Below, piece by piece: positions 34,450 through 43,013 of a stretch of DNA of 64,000 nt (within the stretch, counting starts at the first letter, position 1; each line of letters starts with the position of its first letter). The notes beneath the pieces are model-generated. The model was not told the origin of the DNA, searched no databases, and saw nothing but the letters and a program-made list of their open reading frames with translations. The stretch lies in the NCBI GenBank assembly GCA_040386775.1, contig JAZKEU010000015.1, positions 1-64,000 on the forward strand. Reading direction: 5' to 3'. The position numbers were made by a program, and so were the translations under genes. Origin of the DNA: Bdellovibrionota bacterium (lineage in GTDB: Bacteria > Bdellovibrionota > Bdellovibrionia > Bdellovibrionales > JAEYZS01).

Positions 34450-35181
34450 TTAAAGCAAAATTCCGATCGCAAACATACCTTGGATATTATTCTGACGTCG
34501 ACTTTGGATGCCGTAAGATTCTAGGCCCATTAAGTCTTCGTAAGTTTCGTATCGACCTTCAAGACGAGCTGAAAAGTTTTGTGTTACCCAAACTCCCATA
34601 CCTACGCCTGCTGTCAGAACGTCTGAATCACCAGAAGCCAATTTCATTTTACCGAATCCAGCTAAAGTGTAGATATCGAAGTGAGCTACGCTCATATCAA
34701 AAAGATTTAGTTTTCCGTAGATAGGTGAGTAACTGAAAGTTAAAAGTCCAACGTCTTCGGGATTATCGATTCCAGCCACCAGCTGTGATGAAGCCGCGTC
34801 TTGGTTTTGCGCTGCTCTCACGGTGTCGTACTGTGTTTTACCTTCGCTGGTCAATTCATTGAAATAATGTTGGTATCTGATACCCATCGCAAATCTTGGG
34901 CTAAAGTGGAATTCTAACATTCCGCCAAGGTGCTGAGTTGTTACATAACTATCGCCACCTGCATTGTATCCATAAGAACCTCCGATTTCGAATCTGTTAT
35001 AAAGATCCACGATTCTATTTTGTACGATACGTACTTTTTTATCTTGATCCATTTGCTTTACGCGTTCAGCGAAAACTTTATTGTCGCCGAGGGTATCGAA
35101 ATCTTTCTTCAGAGATTTCGGTGCAGCGTATGCAGACAATGAAACAGATACTGTTAGGATGGATAATAAAAGCTTTTTCAT
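34450..35181 (-). CDS. Outer-membrane beta-barrel protein of the motor operon
   Basis: This 243-residue protein has a signal peptide (MKKLLLSILTVSVSLSAYAA), a charged helical lead (about 20-60) and then about eight beta strands with aromatic girdles (GYNAGGDSYVTTQHLGGMLEF, ARLEGRYETYED, AIGILL end). It looks like the outer-membrane beta-barrel family found in myxobacterial and Bdellovibrio gliding-type clusters. The start overlaps the stop of the preceding lipoprotein gene by 4 bases. It probably forms the outer-membrane part of the complex. Confidence 0.82.
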   Translation of the reverse strand: MKKLLLSILTVSVSLSAYAAPKSLKKDFDTLGDNKVFAERVKQMDQDKKVRIVQNRIVDLYNRFEIGGSYGYNAGGDSYVTTQHLGGMLEFHFSPRFAMGIRYQHYFNELTSEGKTQYDTVRAAQNQDAASSQLVAGIDNPEDVGLLTFSYSPIYGKLNLFDMSVAHFDIYTLAGFGKMKLASGDSDVLTAGVGMGVWVTQNFSARLEGRYETYEDLMGLESYGIQSRRQNNIQGMFAIGILL

Positions 35182-36695
35182 GACTTTTTCCCTGTGCTAG
35201 GTTTTGGTTGTTGAGTTTGAACTTCTACGGCTTTCTTTTCAGCAGCTACTTTCGCTGCGGCTGCTTTTTCTTCTTGAGCTTTTTTCTTTGCTTCTGCATC
35301 AGCCGCTGCTTTTTCCGCGGCCGCTTTCTTTTTAGCTTCTAACTCAGCTGATTTTTTCTCGGCCTCAGCTTTTGCAAGCGCCGCTTTCTCTTCTTTAGCT
35401 TTTAAATCTGCTGCTGCCTTTTCTTCTTTGGCTTTTTGATCAGCATCGGCTTTAGCTTTTGCTGCAGCTTCACAACCTGAGATATCGATTTCGAATTGTT
35501 CTGATAGAGTAGAATCTTTGCTTGCGTTGCCGAGAGTTGCCTTAGCCGTCAACTTTAATAAAGTTGATTTTTGACCATTTGCTTTTGCATTACAAGAAGG
35601 AGTCCAAGAGATATTAAATGATTCTGAGTTGCTATCTGACCCTAATGAAGTGATTGTCTTAGTACCAGATAAGTTAGCGATTTGTGATTCTGCTTTTACT
35701 AAGCTAACTACTGATTGGCCATCAGTGCTTGAGATTTTTAGGTCGATTGAGTTAGATTCACCAGCTTTTACTTTTCTATTTGCACTTAATAATTCGATTT
35801 TAGCTGGTTGAGCAGTATATTTTGCATCTAAACATTCTTCAATCATTATAGAACGGTCAGCTACGCTCACTACTAGAATATTTAGGCACAATCTTACTCC
35901 TGAAGAATTTGGATCGATTTTGCCTTTTCTATCTTTATCTTGAGGTAATTTTGACATGTCCATGATGTAGAAGAATCTAAAGTTACCGCCACCTTCGTGA
36001 ACTGGTTTTAAATTTGGATTTTCGTCAATTAATCTATGAGCTGAAGCAGTGAAGGCTTCTGTATTATCATAAGGTACTGGTGGGAATGACATTCTTGGTA
36101 AGCCTGTATCAACATAGTTTGGATCATTTACGACTACTGAAAATTGAAGATCTTTTCCTTCTACTGCATTAACGTTTAAACCTGTAATCGATTTGATTTG
36201 AGGAGCTTTTAAGTTTCTGCTTACTGTGAACACTAGGTCTTTTGTTTGTTCCGTTAATCTTCCTGCTACTTTTGCACTTACTGAAACTTGGAAGTCTGTT
36301 CTTTCTAGAGCGTTTGATTTAGGAGTCCAAGTGAGTAAGAAAGAGTTTCCCGATTTTCTAACTTCAGGTTGGTTATCGCCAGCGAAGTTTAAGATGTTTA
36401 AGTCTACGTCTTGAATTTTATTTTTTGATCCTACTTGCACAACATCTACTTTAACGCTGCCTTTTTTATTTACTACGAATGTTCCATAAGTTTTTTCAGT
36501 AGTTCCGCCTACGATAATCTTGAACATTGGAACTTCAACTTGCTGAATCTCCGATTTTTCGTCATGCTTAGGCACCAGCTTCACATCTTTGTAGTCCTTT
36601 AACGGATCTGAAGACTGTCCTGCGCAGGCGACGAGGGCCACTGTTACAGCTGCCTTTAGAGAGTTACGGAATATTAAACCAACAACGTTCTTCAT
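35178..36695 (-). CDS. Ig-like lipoprotein with long Lys/Ala/Glu-rich tail
   Basis: This 505-residue protein has a lipoprotein signal (AAVTVALVACAG). Beta-rich Ig-like domains cover about residues 60-400 (repeats such as NSFLLTWTPKSN and SFNISWTPSCN suggest two or three related domains). The tail of about 95 residues is made of K/A/E/Q repeats (KAKEEKAAADLKAKEEKAAL), a long alpha-helix or coiled coil like the TolA stalk. It could span the periplasm or bind peptidoglycan. It follows the AgmX-like gene by 12 bases. No family is named. Confidence 0.78.
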   Translation of the reverse strand: MKNVVGLIFRNSLKAAVTVALVACAGQSSDPLKDYKDVKLVPKHDEKSEIQQVEVPMFKIIVGGTTEKTYGTFVVNKKGSVKVDVVQVGSKNKIQDVDLNILNFAGDNQPEVRKSGNSFLLTWTPKSNALERTDFQVSVSAKVAGRLTEQTKDLVFTVSRNLKAPQIKSITGLNVNAVEGKDLQFSVVVNDPNYVDTGLPRMSFPPVPYDNTEAFTASAHRLIDENPNLKPVHEGGGNFRFFYIMDMSKLPQDKDRKGKIDPNSSGVRLCLNILVVSVADRSIMIEECLDAKYTAQPAKIELLSANRKVKAGESNSIDLKISSTDGQSVVSLVKAESQIANLSGTKTITSLGSDSNSESFNISWTPSCNAKANGQKSTLLKLTAKATLGNASKDSTLSEQFEIDISGCEAAAKAKADADQKAKEEKAAADLKAKEEKAALAKAEAEKKSAELEAKKKAAAEKAAADAEAKKKAQEEKAAAAKVAAEKKAVEVQTQQPKPSTGKKS

Positions 36696-36707
36696 AAATG
36701 CTCCTTC

Positions 36708-37931
36708 TTACGAACCAACACGTCGTAAGACGAATGGATAATTAACTTTTACTACAACTCCACCGCGTGGATTTGGGAATTTCCAAGTTTTAAGTCTGCC
36801 AGTAATGCAGCCTTCAACTTGTTTTGAATGCAAACTTGTATTTGTGATATCTGCTGATGAAACATAACCATTTGCCGCGATAAAGAATTTCATAGATACG
36901 CGACCTGATAATTTTGGATTTGTTTGTAAACCTTGTTCGTAACAGTATCTGATTTCACCTTCATGTCTTTTGATAACTGCATCAACTTCGTTTTTGTCCA
37001 ATCCACCTTCGATAAGGGCTTCAGACTTGACCGGTTGGAAGAATGAACCTGCGGAACCTACAAGAGATAATTGTCCGTAACCAGCTTGACCGCCACCAGC
37101 GCCTTTTGTTCCATAACCGCCAGCACCGTTCGCTCTTTGACCAGCACCGAGTGGAGCTGCAACTAAACCTTTTCCGTAGATGGATTGTTGCATTCCGCCG
37201 CTACCTTGATTTCCACCGCGACCGATGCCTTTTGATGTTGCAACGTTATTTAAATTCAATCCACCTTTTTGCGGGCTTTTATTTAAAGAACCTAAAGCTC
37301 CCAGAGCTCCCATTTGGTTGATCGACATTTCATTCGTTGTGACTTTAACAGCTTTTCTTGGAGTTGCAGTTCTTGCTACACGTGGAGTAGATCTTTTGTT
37401 GGAAGCTTTCACTACTTGTTGCTTTGGCATTTTCTGTCTTTGTCTTGGCTGAACCACCGCTTTTTTCATTTCTTCCGGACGTTCAACGATCTCGACCACT
37501 CTTACTTCTTGTAAATCAGGTTTGATAAAGTGAGCCACGATCATTAATAGAACAAGTAAGGCAGAAGCGGTTGCTCCGATGTATTTTAGAGATAACAAGA
37601 AGAAAGGTTTTGTGTCGTCTTCAGAGTGAGCAGTAGAAGGGGAAACTGTATTGATATCATTTGTAAATCTTAATGTACCCACTTGCGCGATTTTTACAGC
37701 TTTCTTTTGTACGTCAGCTTTTTTTACTTTTTCGATGACCGTGTATTCAACGTGATCCAAGTCTAAAGCCTCAAGATCATCTGTAGCTTCGATTCTTCTT
37801 GAGTCGTGTCTATAAATCACACTCATACTGCCGTTACCTTGCCAGTCGATAACTCTAACAACTTGACCCAATTTGTTCTCAAGAACAAATTTGCTTTCTT
37901 CCGTGTTATTTTTCTTCAAGTTTGTTTTCAT
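36708..37931 (-). CDS. TonB-like protein with AgmX/PglI C-terminal domain
   Basis: This 407-residue protein has a cytosolic beta-rich N-terminus (about 15-100), one TM helix (about 115-137, FFLLSLKYIGATASALLVLL), a basic Pro-free linker (about 150-200) and a Gly-rich region (about 205-295, e.g. GAGGYGTKGAGGGQAGYGQL). The C-terminal domain reads VIKRHEGEIRYCYEQGLQ ... LKTWKFPNPRGG ... VNYPFVLRR, the AgmX/PglI-type TonB-like end. In Myxococcus such proteins (GltG, GltJ) carry force from motor to outer membrane. It lies 4 bases after the small exported protein gene. Confidence 0.88.
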   Translation of the reverse strand: MKTNLKKNNTEESKFVLENKLGQVVRVIDWQGNGSMSVIYRHDSRRIEATDDLEALDLDHVEYTVIEKVKKADVQKKAVKIAQVGTLRFTNDINTVSPSTAHSEDDTKPFFLLSLKYIGATASALLVLLMIVAHFIKPDLQEVRVVEIVERPEEMKKAVVQPRQRQKMPKQQVVKASNKRSTPRVARTATPRKAVKVTTNEMSINQMGALGALGSLNKSPQKGGLNLNNVATSKGIGRGGNQGSGGMQQSIYGKGLVAAPLGAGQRANGAGGYGTKGAGGGQAGYGQLSLVGSAGSFFQPVKSEALIEGGLDKNEVDAVIKRHEGEIRYCYEQGLQTNPKLSGRVSMKFFIAANGYVSSADITNTSLHSKQVEGCITGRLKTWKFPNPRGGVVVKVNYPFVLRRVGS

Positions 37932-37935
37932 AGTA

Positions 37936-38232
37936 TTACCTTAAGCTTTCTGATCTTTCGATACGGTCTTTGAAGTTCTTTCTAACTCCAATAAGATCGT
38001 CGAGAGATTTATCATTTTCTACCGTCGTAATCGCTTCCGTTGAAAAATTGTATTTACCGCCAACCGTGCGATCATCGAAATCTAAATTTGTGCTGAGCTT
38101 TTTCTTAGGCGCCTGAGTCTGTGATTGCTTTTGTTTTTTTTTAGCATCTCTCTGTGTCGCCGCATCCGCGTCTTTAACCACAAAGATCGTAGCCATAAAA
38201 AGGAGGGCAAATGCCAATGCTAAAGTTTTCAA
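37936..38232 (-). CDS. Small exported protein of the motor operon
   Basis: About 98 residues. I choose a TTG start at 38232, one base after the stop of the 988-residue gene, because GGAGG sits at the right distance upstream and the product begins with a clean signal peptide (MKTLALAFALLFMATIFVVK). The mature chain is short and very charged (KKKQKQSQTQAPKKK), likely disordered, with an acidic second half. A start at 38271 would bury the signal peptide. It has no known family and is probably a periplasmic linker. Confidence 0.65.
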   Translation of the reverse strand: MKTLALAFALLFMATIFVVKDADAATQRDAKKKQKQSQTQAPKKKLSTNLDFDDRTVGGKYNFSTEAITTVENDKSLDDLIGVRKNFKDRIERSESLR

Positions 38233-38233
38233 A

Positions 38234-41200
38234 TTAACGTCCTCCTGTTTTGAGCTCAGCAAGTCTCGCATCTAAGTAAGCAACCATGGGGCCACGATTA
38301 AGGCGAGTTTCAATATCTTTCATTTTTTCTAAGTAGCCAGAATCAAATGGATTTTTAGAAACCTGTGTTCTTACAGATGCCAACTCTTGTGACAATTTTT
38401 GTCTTTGTTGCCATTTTTTTGTCAACGTTAGAGCTGAGTAATTCAAGCGCTTAGCAACTTGATTCACGGCTTTTAATTCTTCTTGCGCCAGTTTGTAGCC
38501 TGGAGAGTTGCTTTGAGTTGATACATCCATGATGTCTAAGATCGATGAGTCTTCTTTGTTGTTCCAAAGTTCATCTGTTTTGCTGAGGAGGTCCTTAGAT
38601 TTTTGATTGTAAGGAGCCACTTGGTCTTCTATGAGTTTTTTGTATTGCGTTCTTTGTTGAGCTTTTAAACCCTTGGGCATGGGTAGTCTTAAGATGTCAC
38701 TGGCAAGGCGTCTATTTTCAAAACTTAAATTAGATAATGCCACCAGCTGCAGAGTAAAATCTTTAAGTCTAATGGCTCTATCGGCATGTCTTTCCAATCG
38801 TGAAATGAGGTTTAATCTCTCAGCGATAGAGCTTCTTAAATTCTTCGGTCCGCTACTTCTGAGACGGTGTTGAGACAAATTATTGACTTCTTTTTGCATT
38901 TCTTTAAGAGCGTCGATTCTTTCTAGTAACTGACCTTCAAATGTATTGCTAGATCCTCTTTTCGAGAGCATTTCGCGCTTTAATGAGTCAGATTTTTTCT
39001 CCTCAAAGGCGAGCATTCCGGCTTGCATATAAAGTTTGATATTTCCCGCTAAGATTCCGTCGTATTTATTGAAAGCTTTGTTTTTGTTCTTAGCCAATCT
39101 TACTAGACTGTAAGCCACGTCTTGCCTTTGAGCTTTATTGTTCGAGATATCAAGGAATTCTTCGTAATATCTTGTAGGATTTTGTTCTGCCAGTTCAGAC
39201 AACATTCCCAATTTCAATACGTGTTCGTCTATGTTCTTTTTATCAGGACTGATTCTTTTGAGAGTTGCGAGGGCATTCTTGAAATCCATCTTCATCTCAA
39301 AAGCCCAAGCGAGTTGAGTTAGGGCTTCGTTCTTTTCTGATGGTGATGCGCTTTTTTCTTTAAGAGTTAGGTTTGAAGAGGCGATAAGGGCATCAAGATT
39401 TTTTACTTTGTAAGCGATAAGCGTTCGGTGCTTGTAATAGCTAATTTTCTCAGTATTTGTAGCCTTTGATAAATCCGTTTTTGAAAGCTTTAAGTAATGC
39501 TTTTCTAATTCAGATTCGGATTTAGAACTGTTGATGGCTTTTGCGGCTTGGTTCAATGTTGATTTTCTAGCGATGGCCAAGAATTCTAATTTTCTCTTTG
39601 GCAATTTTTGTGCGTATTCGTAAGCCCATTCCTCTAATTTTTCATCTTCTTTTAAGATCACTAAAGTATCCAGACTGAGATCTGCGGCCTTGTCCTTGAT
39701 ACTTTGTGGTCCTTTTTTATCGGAAAGAGCGATGTCTTTGAATTTCTTTGCAGCATTGGCGTGATCGCCTTTTTCAAGTAAAACTTGAGCAATTTGATAC
39801 TCGACTTCGAGAGCTTTTTCACCGTTTGGATTTAAATTCAAGTATTGCACATAAGCGGCGTCTCGGAGTTCGATGATTTTCGCAAGTTCTGCGACTTCGA
39901 TGGAGCCGAGAAGAGATCCTTCGAAGATTTTTGTGATGCTTTTGTCTTGTGTTTTTAGATCTTTATTATTCTTATACTCATGTGAAAGCTCGGCAGAATT
40001 TTTATAGAATTTGAATGCATCAGCGTATTGCTTTCTTTTTTGTGCGGCAATACCTGCCCAGTAGTTGATTTCGATATCAGGGAAGCTTGAGGTATAAACC
40101 TTATATGCGTTGATCAAATGTTCGGAAGGAGTTCTTTCTTCGGCTTGACCCCAGTCAGTGATCAACTTTCTCAATAATTGTTCTAATGCTTTGCAATTTG
40201 TTTCGCTTTCACAGTCTTCAACTAACATTTTTGCGGCGATTTGGATTTCTTTTACAGTTTCTGGTTTTTTGTTTAGATCATATTGAATTCTTGCGATTTT
40301 AATTTGGCCTTCGATTTTCTCATCGCCTTTTTGTTTGTTGTTTCCGATGATAGCCCAAACTTGAAGTGAGCTTTTCTTTTTACCAGCGCGATCGAGTTCG
40401 TTTGCAAGATACGTTAAGTTTCCTTCTTTAATGTTTGCAGGAGTGAGTTCAATCAATGTCTCGATATCTTGTGCATTGATGTCTTTTCTAGCTAGGAATG
40501 TCGCGAGATCTCTTGATGATTCTTCTTGGAATGAAGAGTCCTGGCTGCCGTCAGGTCTTTTGAAGGTATTTGGGTCTCTTAAAAGAGCAATCATAAGTTG
40601 AATGGCTTTATTTGTATTGCCAGCGTGGAATTCACCCCAAGCTATTCTGTATTTTGCGTATCCGCGTCTCTGAGCTTTTGGAATTGCTAATGCGGATTGG
40701 AAGTGGCTTAAAGATTTTTTGAAATTTCCGGCGTTGTATTCGTGGTCACCAGCTTCGATAAAAGCTTCGGCAACAACCTCTGCATCATAATGTTTTCTGT
40801 TTTTAATAATTTGTTCAAATAGCGATTTTGATTTTTTAGATTCGCCTAAAAGTTGGTGAAGGTGAGCTCTTTGGAGAAGAATAAGTCCTTGAGTTTTCTT
40901 TCCCGCTTTTGCAAATGATTTTTCATATAGACCTAGCGCAATTTTTCTATCGGACTGAATTTCTTTACTGTAAGTGGCTTCGCCTTTTCCTTCATTTTCC
41001 ATAGCATACATTCGGGCTCTTTCAGAGTGGAGATCGGCAAGTCGGATAAGCATATTTTGTTTGTTTGCAGTTTCTTCGGTAAAGCCCACGATTTGAGTTA
41101 GTTTACTGATAAGACTTGTATGTGAATCCAAATCCATCTTATCCGCAATAGCAGGTACCGCGAATGATAATGATAAGATAAGAGCAACAAGTTTAGTCAT
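38234..41200 (-). CDS. Large periplasmic TPR protein of the motor operon, AgmU/GltD-like position
   Basis: This 988-residue protein has a signal peptide (MTKLVALILSLSFAVPAIA). Almost the whole rest is helical with repeated TPR-type pairs (for example YNAGNFKKSLSHFQSALAIP, LEVEYQIAQVLLEKGDHANA, ALTQLAWAFEMKMDFKNALA). The C-terminal 250 residues are coiled-coil-rich. Large TPR proteins of similar size (AgmU/GltD) are periplasmic parts of the Myxococcus motility complex. It follows the second TolR-like gene by 66 bases that hold a hairpin. The small exported gene follows directly. Confidence 0.82.
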   Translation of the reverse strand: MTKLVALILSLSFAVPAIADKMDLDSHTSLISKLTQIVGFTEETANKQNMLIRLADLHSERARMYAMENEGKGEATYSKEIQSDRKIALGLYEKSFAKAGKKTQGLILLQRAHLHQLLGESKKSKSLFEQIIKNRKHYDAEVVAEAFIEAGDHEYNAGNFKKSLSHFQSALAIPKAQRRGYAKYRIAWGEFHAGNTNKAIQLMIALLRDPNTFKRPDGSQDSSFQEESSRDLATFLARKDINAQDIETLIELTPANIKEGNLTYLANELDRAGKKKSSLQVWAIIGNNKQKGDEKIEGQIKIARIQYDLNKKPETVKEIQIAAKMLVEDCESETNCKALEQLLRKLITDWGQAEERTPSEHLINAYKVYTSSFPDIEINYWAGIAAQKRKQYADAFKFYKNSAELSHEYKNNKDLKTQDKSITKIFEGSLLGSIEVAELAKIIELRDAAYVQYLNLNPNGEKALEVEYQIAQVLLEKGDHANAAKKFKDIALSDKKGPQSIKDKAADLSLDTLVILKEDEKLEEWAYEYAQKLPKRKLEFLAIARKSTLNQAAKAINSSKSESELEKHYLKLSKTDLSKATNTEKISYYKHRTLIAYKVKNLDALIASSNLTLKEKSASPSEKNEALTQLAWAFEMKMDFKNALATLKRISPDKKNIDEHVLKLGMLSELAEQNPTRYYEEFLDISNNKAQRQDVAYSLVRLAKNKNKAFNKYDGILAGNIKLYMQAGMLAFEEKKSDSLKREMLSKRGSSNTFEGQLLERIDALKEMQKEVNNLSQHRLRSSGPKNLRSSIAERLNLISRLERHADRAIRLKDFTLQLVALSNLSFENRRLASDILRLPMPKGLKAQQRTQYKKLIEDQVAPYNQKSKDLLSKTDELWNNKEDSSILDIMDVSTQSNSPGYKLAQEELKAVNQVAKRLNYSALTLTKKWQQRQKLSQELASVRTQVSKNPFDSGYLEKMKDIETRLNRGPMVAYLDARLAELKTGGR

Positions 41201-41221
41201 GGTTTACGTCCTTCATCTGAT

Positions 41222-41249
41222 TCCGTACTCATAAACTTTTGAGTACGGA
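41222..41249 (-). repeat. Intercistronic hairpin before the TPR gene
   Basis: A 10-base perfect stem (TCCGTACTCA / TGAGTACGGA) with an 8-base loop lies between the second TolR-like gene and the TPR gene. On the minus strand no T run follows, so it is more likely an RNA-stability or processing element than a terminator. Confidence 0.5.
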
Positions 41250-41266
41250 TACTTTTATTGTGCCGT

Positions 41267-41770
41267 CTATTTTTTATTCTGCGGCATCGCTGCAAATTTA
41301 TACTGATTAAATCCTGCAGATCCACCCGCGCGGATTACGGGGCTTAACAGTGCGAAATCCAATTGTCTGTCGGCTTGGATAATCAGAGAATTTTTAACAT
41401 CATCGGTATCTTTTTCTTTTGATTTTTTAGCTTCGATTAATTTTCCGATCAAATTTTCTAATTTAACTTCTTTTTCATCTACAAAAATTCTATTGCCTTC
41501 TATTTTCACTACCGTACCCATAGTCATCATTTCGGTTTGAGTGGCGTTGGGCAATTGAATGTGTTTTGACAGATTCACGTTTTGAGCATCGCCGCTATAG
41601 TTGGATAATAGGAAGATCACAAGAATTGAGAAAGCATCGATTAGAGCCGTGAGGTTTAAAGAGAACACCATGTTGTGTTTCTTTATTCCGCCACCTTTAG
41701 ATTTGATAGCTCCTTGGCTAGCAATCGGGCCTCTAAGACTATGATTTTTTAAAACACTTTGTGATGACAT
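41267..41770 (-). CDS. Second ExbD/TolR-like stator protein (AglS/AglQ-like)
   Basis: This 167-residue protein has one TM helix with the proton-path aspartate (SLNLTALIDAFSILVIFLLS, about residues 40-60) followed by a periplasmic TolR-type domain (about 75-165). The N-terminal about 35 residues are basic and cytosolic. With the TolQ-like partner, ExbD/TolR dimers form a proton-driven motor. The presence of two TolR genes is a feature of the Agl motor (AglR-AglQ-AglS) rather than a simple Tol-Pal set. No tolA, tolB or pal is present here. Confidence 0.88.
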   Translation of the reverse strand: MSSQSVLKNHSLRGPIASQGAIKSKGGGIKKHNMVFSLNLTALIDAFSILVIFLLSNYSGDAQNVNLSKHIQLPNATQTEMMTMGTVVKIEGNRIFVDEKEVKLENLIGKLIEAKKSKEKDTDDVKNSLIIQADRQLDFALLSPVIRAGGSAGFNQYKFAAMPQNKK

Positions 41771-41797
41771 AAGTTCCTCAGTATTCAGTTAGTTAGG

Positions 41798-41813
41798 AGT
41801 CGCAACAGCGACT
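41798..41813 (-). repeat. Intercistronic hairpin between the two TolR-like genes
   Basis: A 6-base perfect stem reads, on the coding strand, AGTCGC-TGTT-GCGACT. It shares its core with the hairpins at 42298-42322 and 43035-43050. Confidence 0.5.
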
Positions 41814-41818
41814 GCTGC

Positions 41819-42274
41819 TTAAAGCGGTGAAAGTCCAACGTCTTTAATGTTTGCACCTTTTAATGAATCCATGATTTGGATAATGCTGTCGTAAGATGTG
41901 TTACTTGATGGCATCAAAAGAGCGATTTCAAATCCATGTTTTTCAGAAAGGGATTGAATTCTATTCTTCAGTCCTTCAAGGTTCACTTGACCTTTGTTGC
42001 CGGAAACAACTTGGTCACCCAATTTTCCTTTTGTATGTTTGAAAGAAAGTACAACGTTTGATTTTTCATCAACCGTTAGCCAAACCGAAGGAGGATTTTT
42101 AGTTTCGGCTTGGCTTTGGCCGCCAAGGGCTTGTGAGGTTTTAATCTGCCCAACTTGAATCCATACTACCGTCATCAACAAAAAACAAATACACACAGAG
42201 AGAACGTCGAATACTGGTAGTAAATTTAATTCTACATCGAGAGATTTTTTATTTTGTCCGCCTACAAAGCCCAT
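41819..42274 (-). CDS. First ExbD/TolR-like stator protein (AglQ/AglS-like)
   Basis: This 151-residue protein has one TM helix with the conserved aspartate (LLPVFDVLSVCICFLLMTVV, about residues 17-37) and a periplasmic domain with the ExbD-type end (IIQIMDSLKGANIKDVGLSP). The Asp is the residue through which protons drive movement in the family. It pairs with the TolQ-like protein and the second TolR-like protein. It begins 67 bases after the TolQ stop, with a hairpin in the gap. Confidence 0.88.
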   Translation of the reverse strand: MGFVGGQNKKSLDVELNLLPVFDVLSVCICFLLMTVVWIQVGQIKTSQALGGQSQAETKNPPSVWLTVDEKSNVVLSFKHTKGKLGDQVVSGNKGQVNLEGLKNRIQSLSEKHGFEIALLMPSSNTSYDSIIQIMDSLKGANIKDVGLSPL

Positions 42275-42297
42275 CTTTATACTTCCTATGCTTGTTT

Positions 42298-42322
42298 CAG
42301 TAGTCGCATTAGCCGACTACTG
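42298..42322 (-). repeat. Intercistronic hairpin between TolQ-like and TolR-like genes
   Basis: A 9-base perfect stem (CAGTAGTCG / CGACTACTG, 7-base loop) contains the AGTCG...GCGACT core shared with the neighbouring hairpins. No T run follows, so transcription probably continues. Confidence 0.55.
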
Positions 42323-42341
42323 GTTTAAAAATTCTTAAAGA

Positions 42342-43013
42342 TTATTTAAGGATACGTTTCTTAGTTACTGGCTCATATCCGTAGCTCAACCAGTTGAAGA
42401 TCATTAATGAGCTTTGGTTGATATCTTCTTGTAAAGATGTCGCTCTGTTTTGGTAAACGGCGTACATAACAAGAGCCGGGATAGCCATCAAGAGACCATA
42501 TGCCGTTGCATACATCGCCATTGAAATACCTTGAGATAATAAAGTCGCTTTTTCGATTGGGTTTGAATTCGCAACCGCCGTGAAAGAATCGATCAGACCA
42601 ATGATTGTACCTAATAGACCAGCAAGGGTACCGATATTACCAATTGCGGCTAGGAATCCTGTTCTTTTTTCTAATAATGAATTCTCAGACAATAATACTT
42701 CATCCATTTTAGATTGGATTTCTTCTTTTCCACCCATATCGATTGCGGCTTGTACACCGGCCTCAACTACTCGACCCAATGTGTGTGATTGACCTAGAGT
42801 TTTTGCTCTGCTCAATACGGTTGTCATATTTCCTTTTTTAATGTCGGATTCAAAAGACTTAGCTAATTTTTTGTTGTTCAGTCCACGCTTCATATATAGA
42901 GCTTGAAATCTTTCCGCGATAATTGCTAAAGATACGATTTGTCCTGTGAAGATGATCCACATAACAAAACCACCGTGCTCGAACGCTTTTCCAATATTTG
43001 TAATGAAATCCAT
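42342..43013 (-). CDS. MotA/TolQ/ExbB-like proton channel protein (AglR-like)
   Basis: About 223 residues from ATG 43013, which follows a GAGG site. An upstream in-frame start at 43160 would add 49 residues unlike the family, so it is rejected. It has three TM helices: FVMWIIFTGQIVSLAIIAER (about 16-36), GNIGTLAGLLGTIIGLIDSF (the most conserved TolQ segment) and AYGLLMAIPALVMYAVYQN. It is the first gene of the motor operon. Its class gives no direct clue to function, but the operon context indicates the Agl/Glt-type motor rather than Tol-Pal or ExbB. Confidence 0.9.
   Translation of the reverse strand: MDFITNIGKAFEHGGFVMWIIFTGQIVSLAIIAERFQALYMKRGLNNKKLAKSFESDIKKGNMTTVLSRAKTLGQSHTLGRVVEAGVQAAIDMGGKEEIQSKMDEVLLSENSLLEKRTGFLAAIGNIGTLAGLLGTIIGLIDSFTAVANSNPIEKATLLSQGISMAMYATAYGLLMAIPALVMYAVYQNRATSLQEDINQSSLMIFNWLSYGYEPVTKKRILK

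Noticed and set aside
35200-35470. The Lys/Ala/Glu-rich tail of the motor lipoprotein as a DNA repeat array.
   Set aside because: The DNA varies between units. It is a coding low-complexity helix, not an exact repeat or CRISPR.
32393-43013. Assignment of the TolQ/TolR genes to a Tol-Pal or ExbBD system.
   Set aside because: There are two TolR genes and no tolA, tolB or pal, while an AgmX/PglI-type protein, a barrel and a VWA lipoprotein follow, which fits the Agl/Glt layout better.
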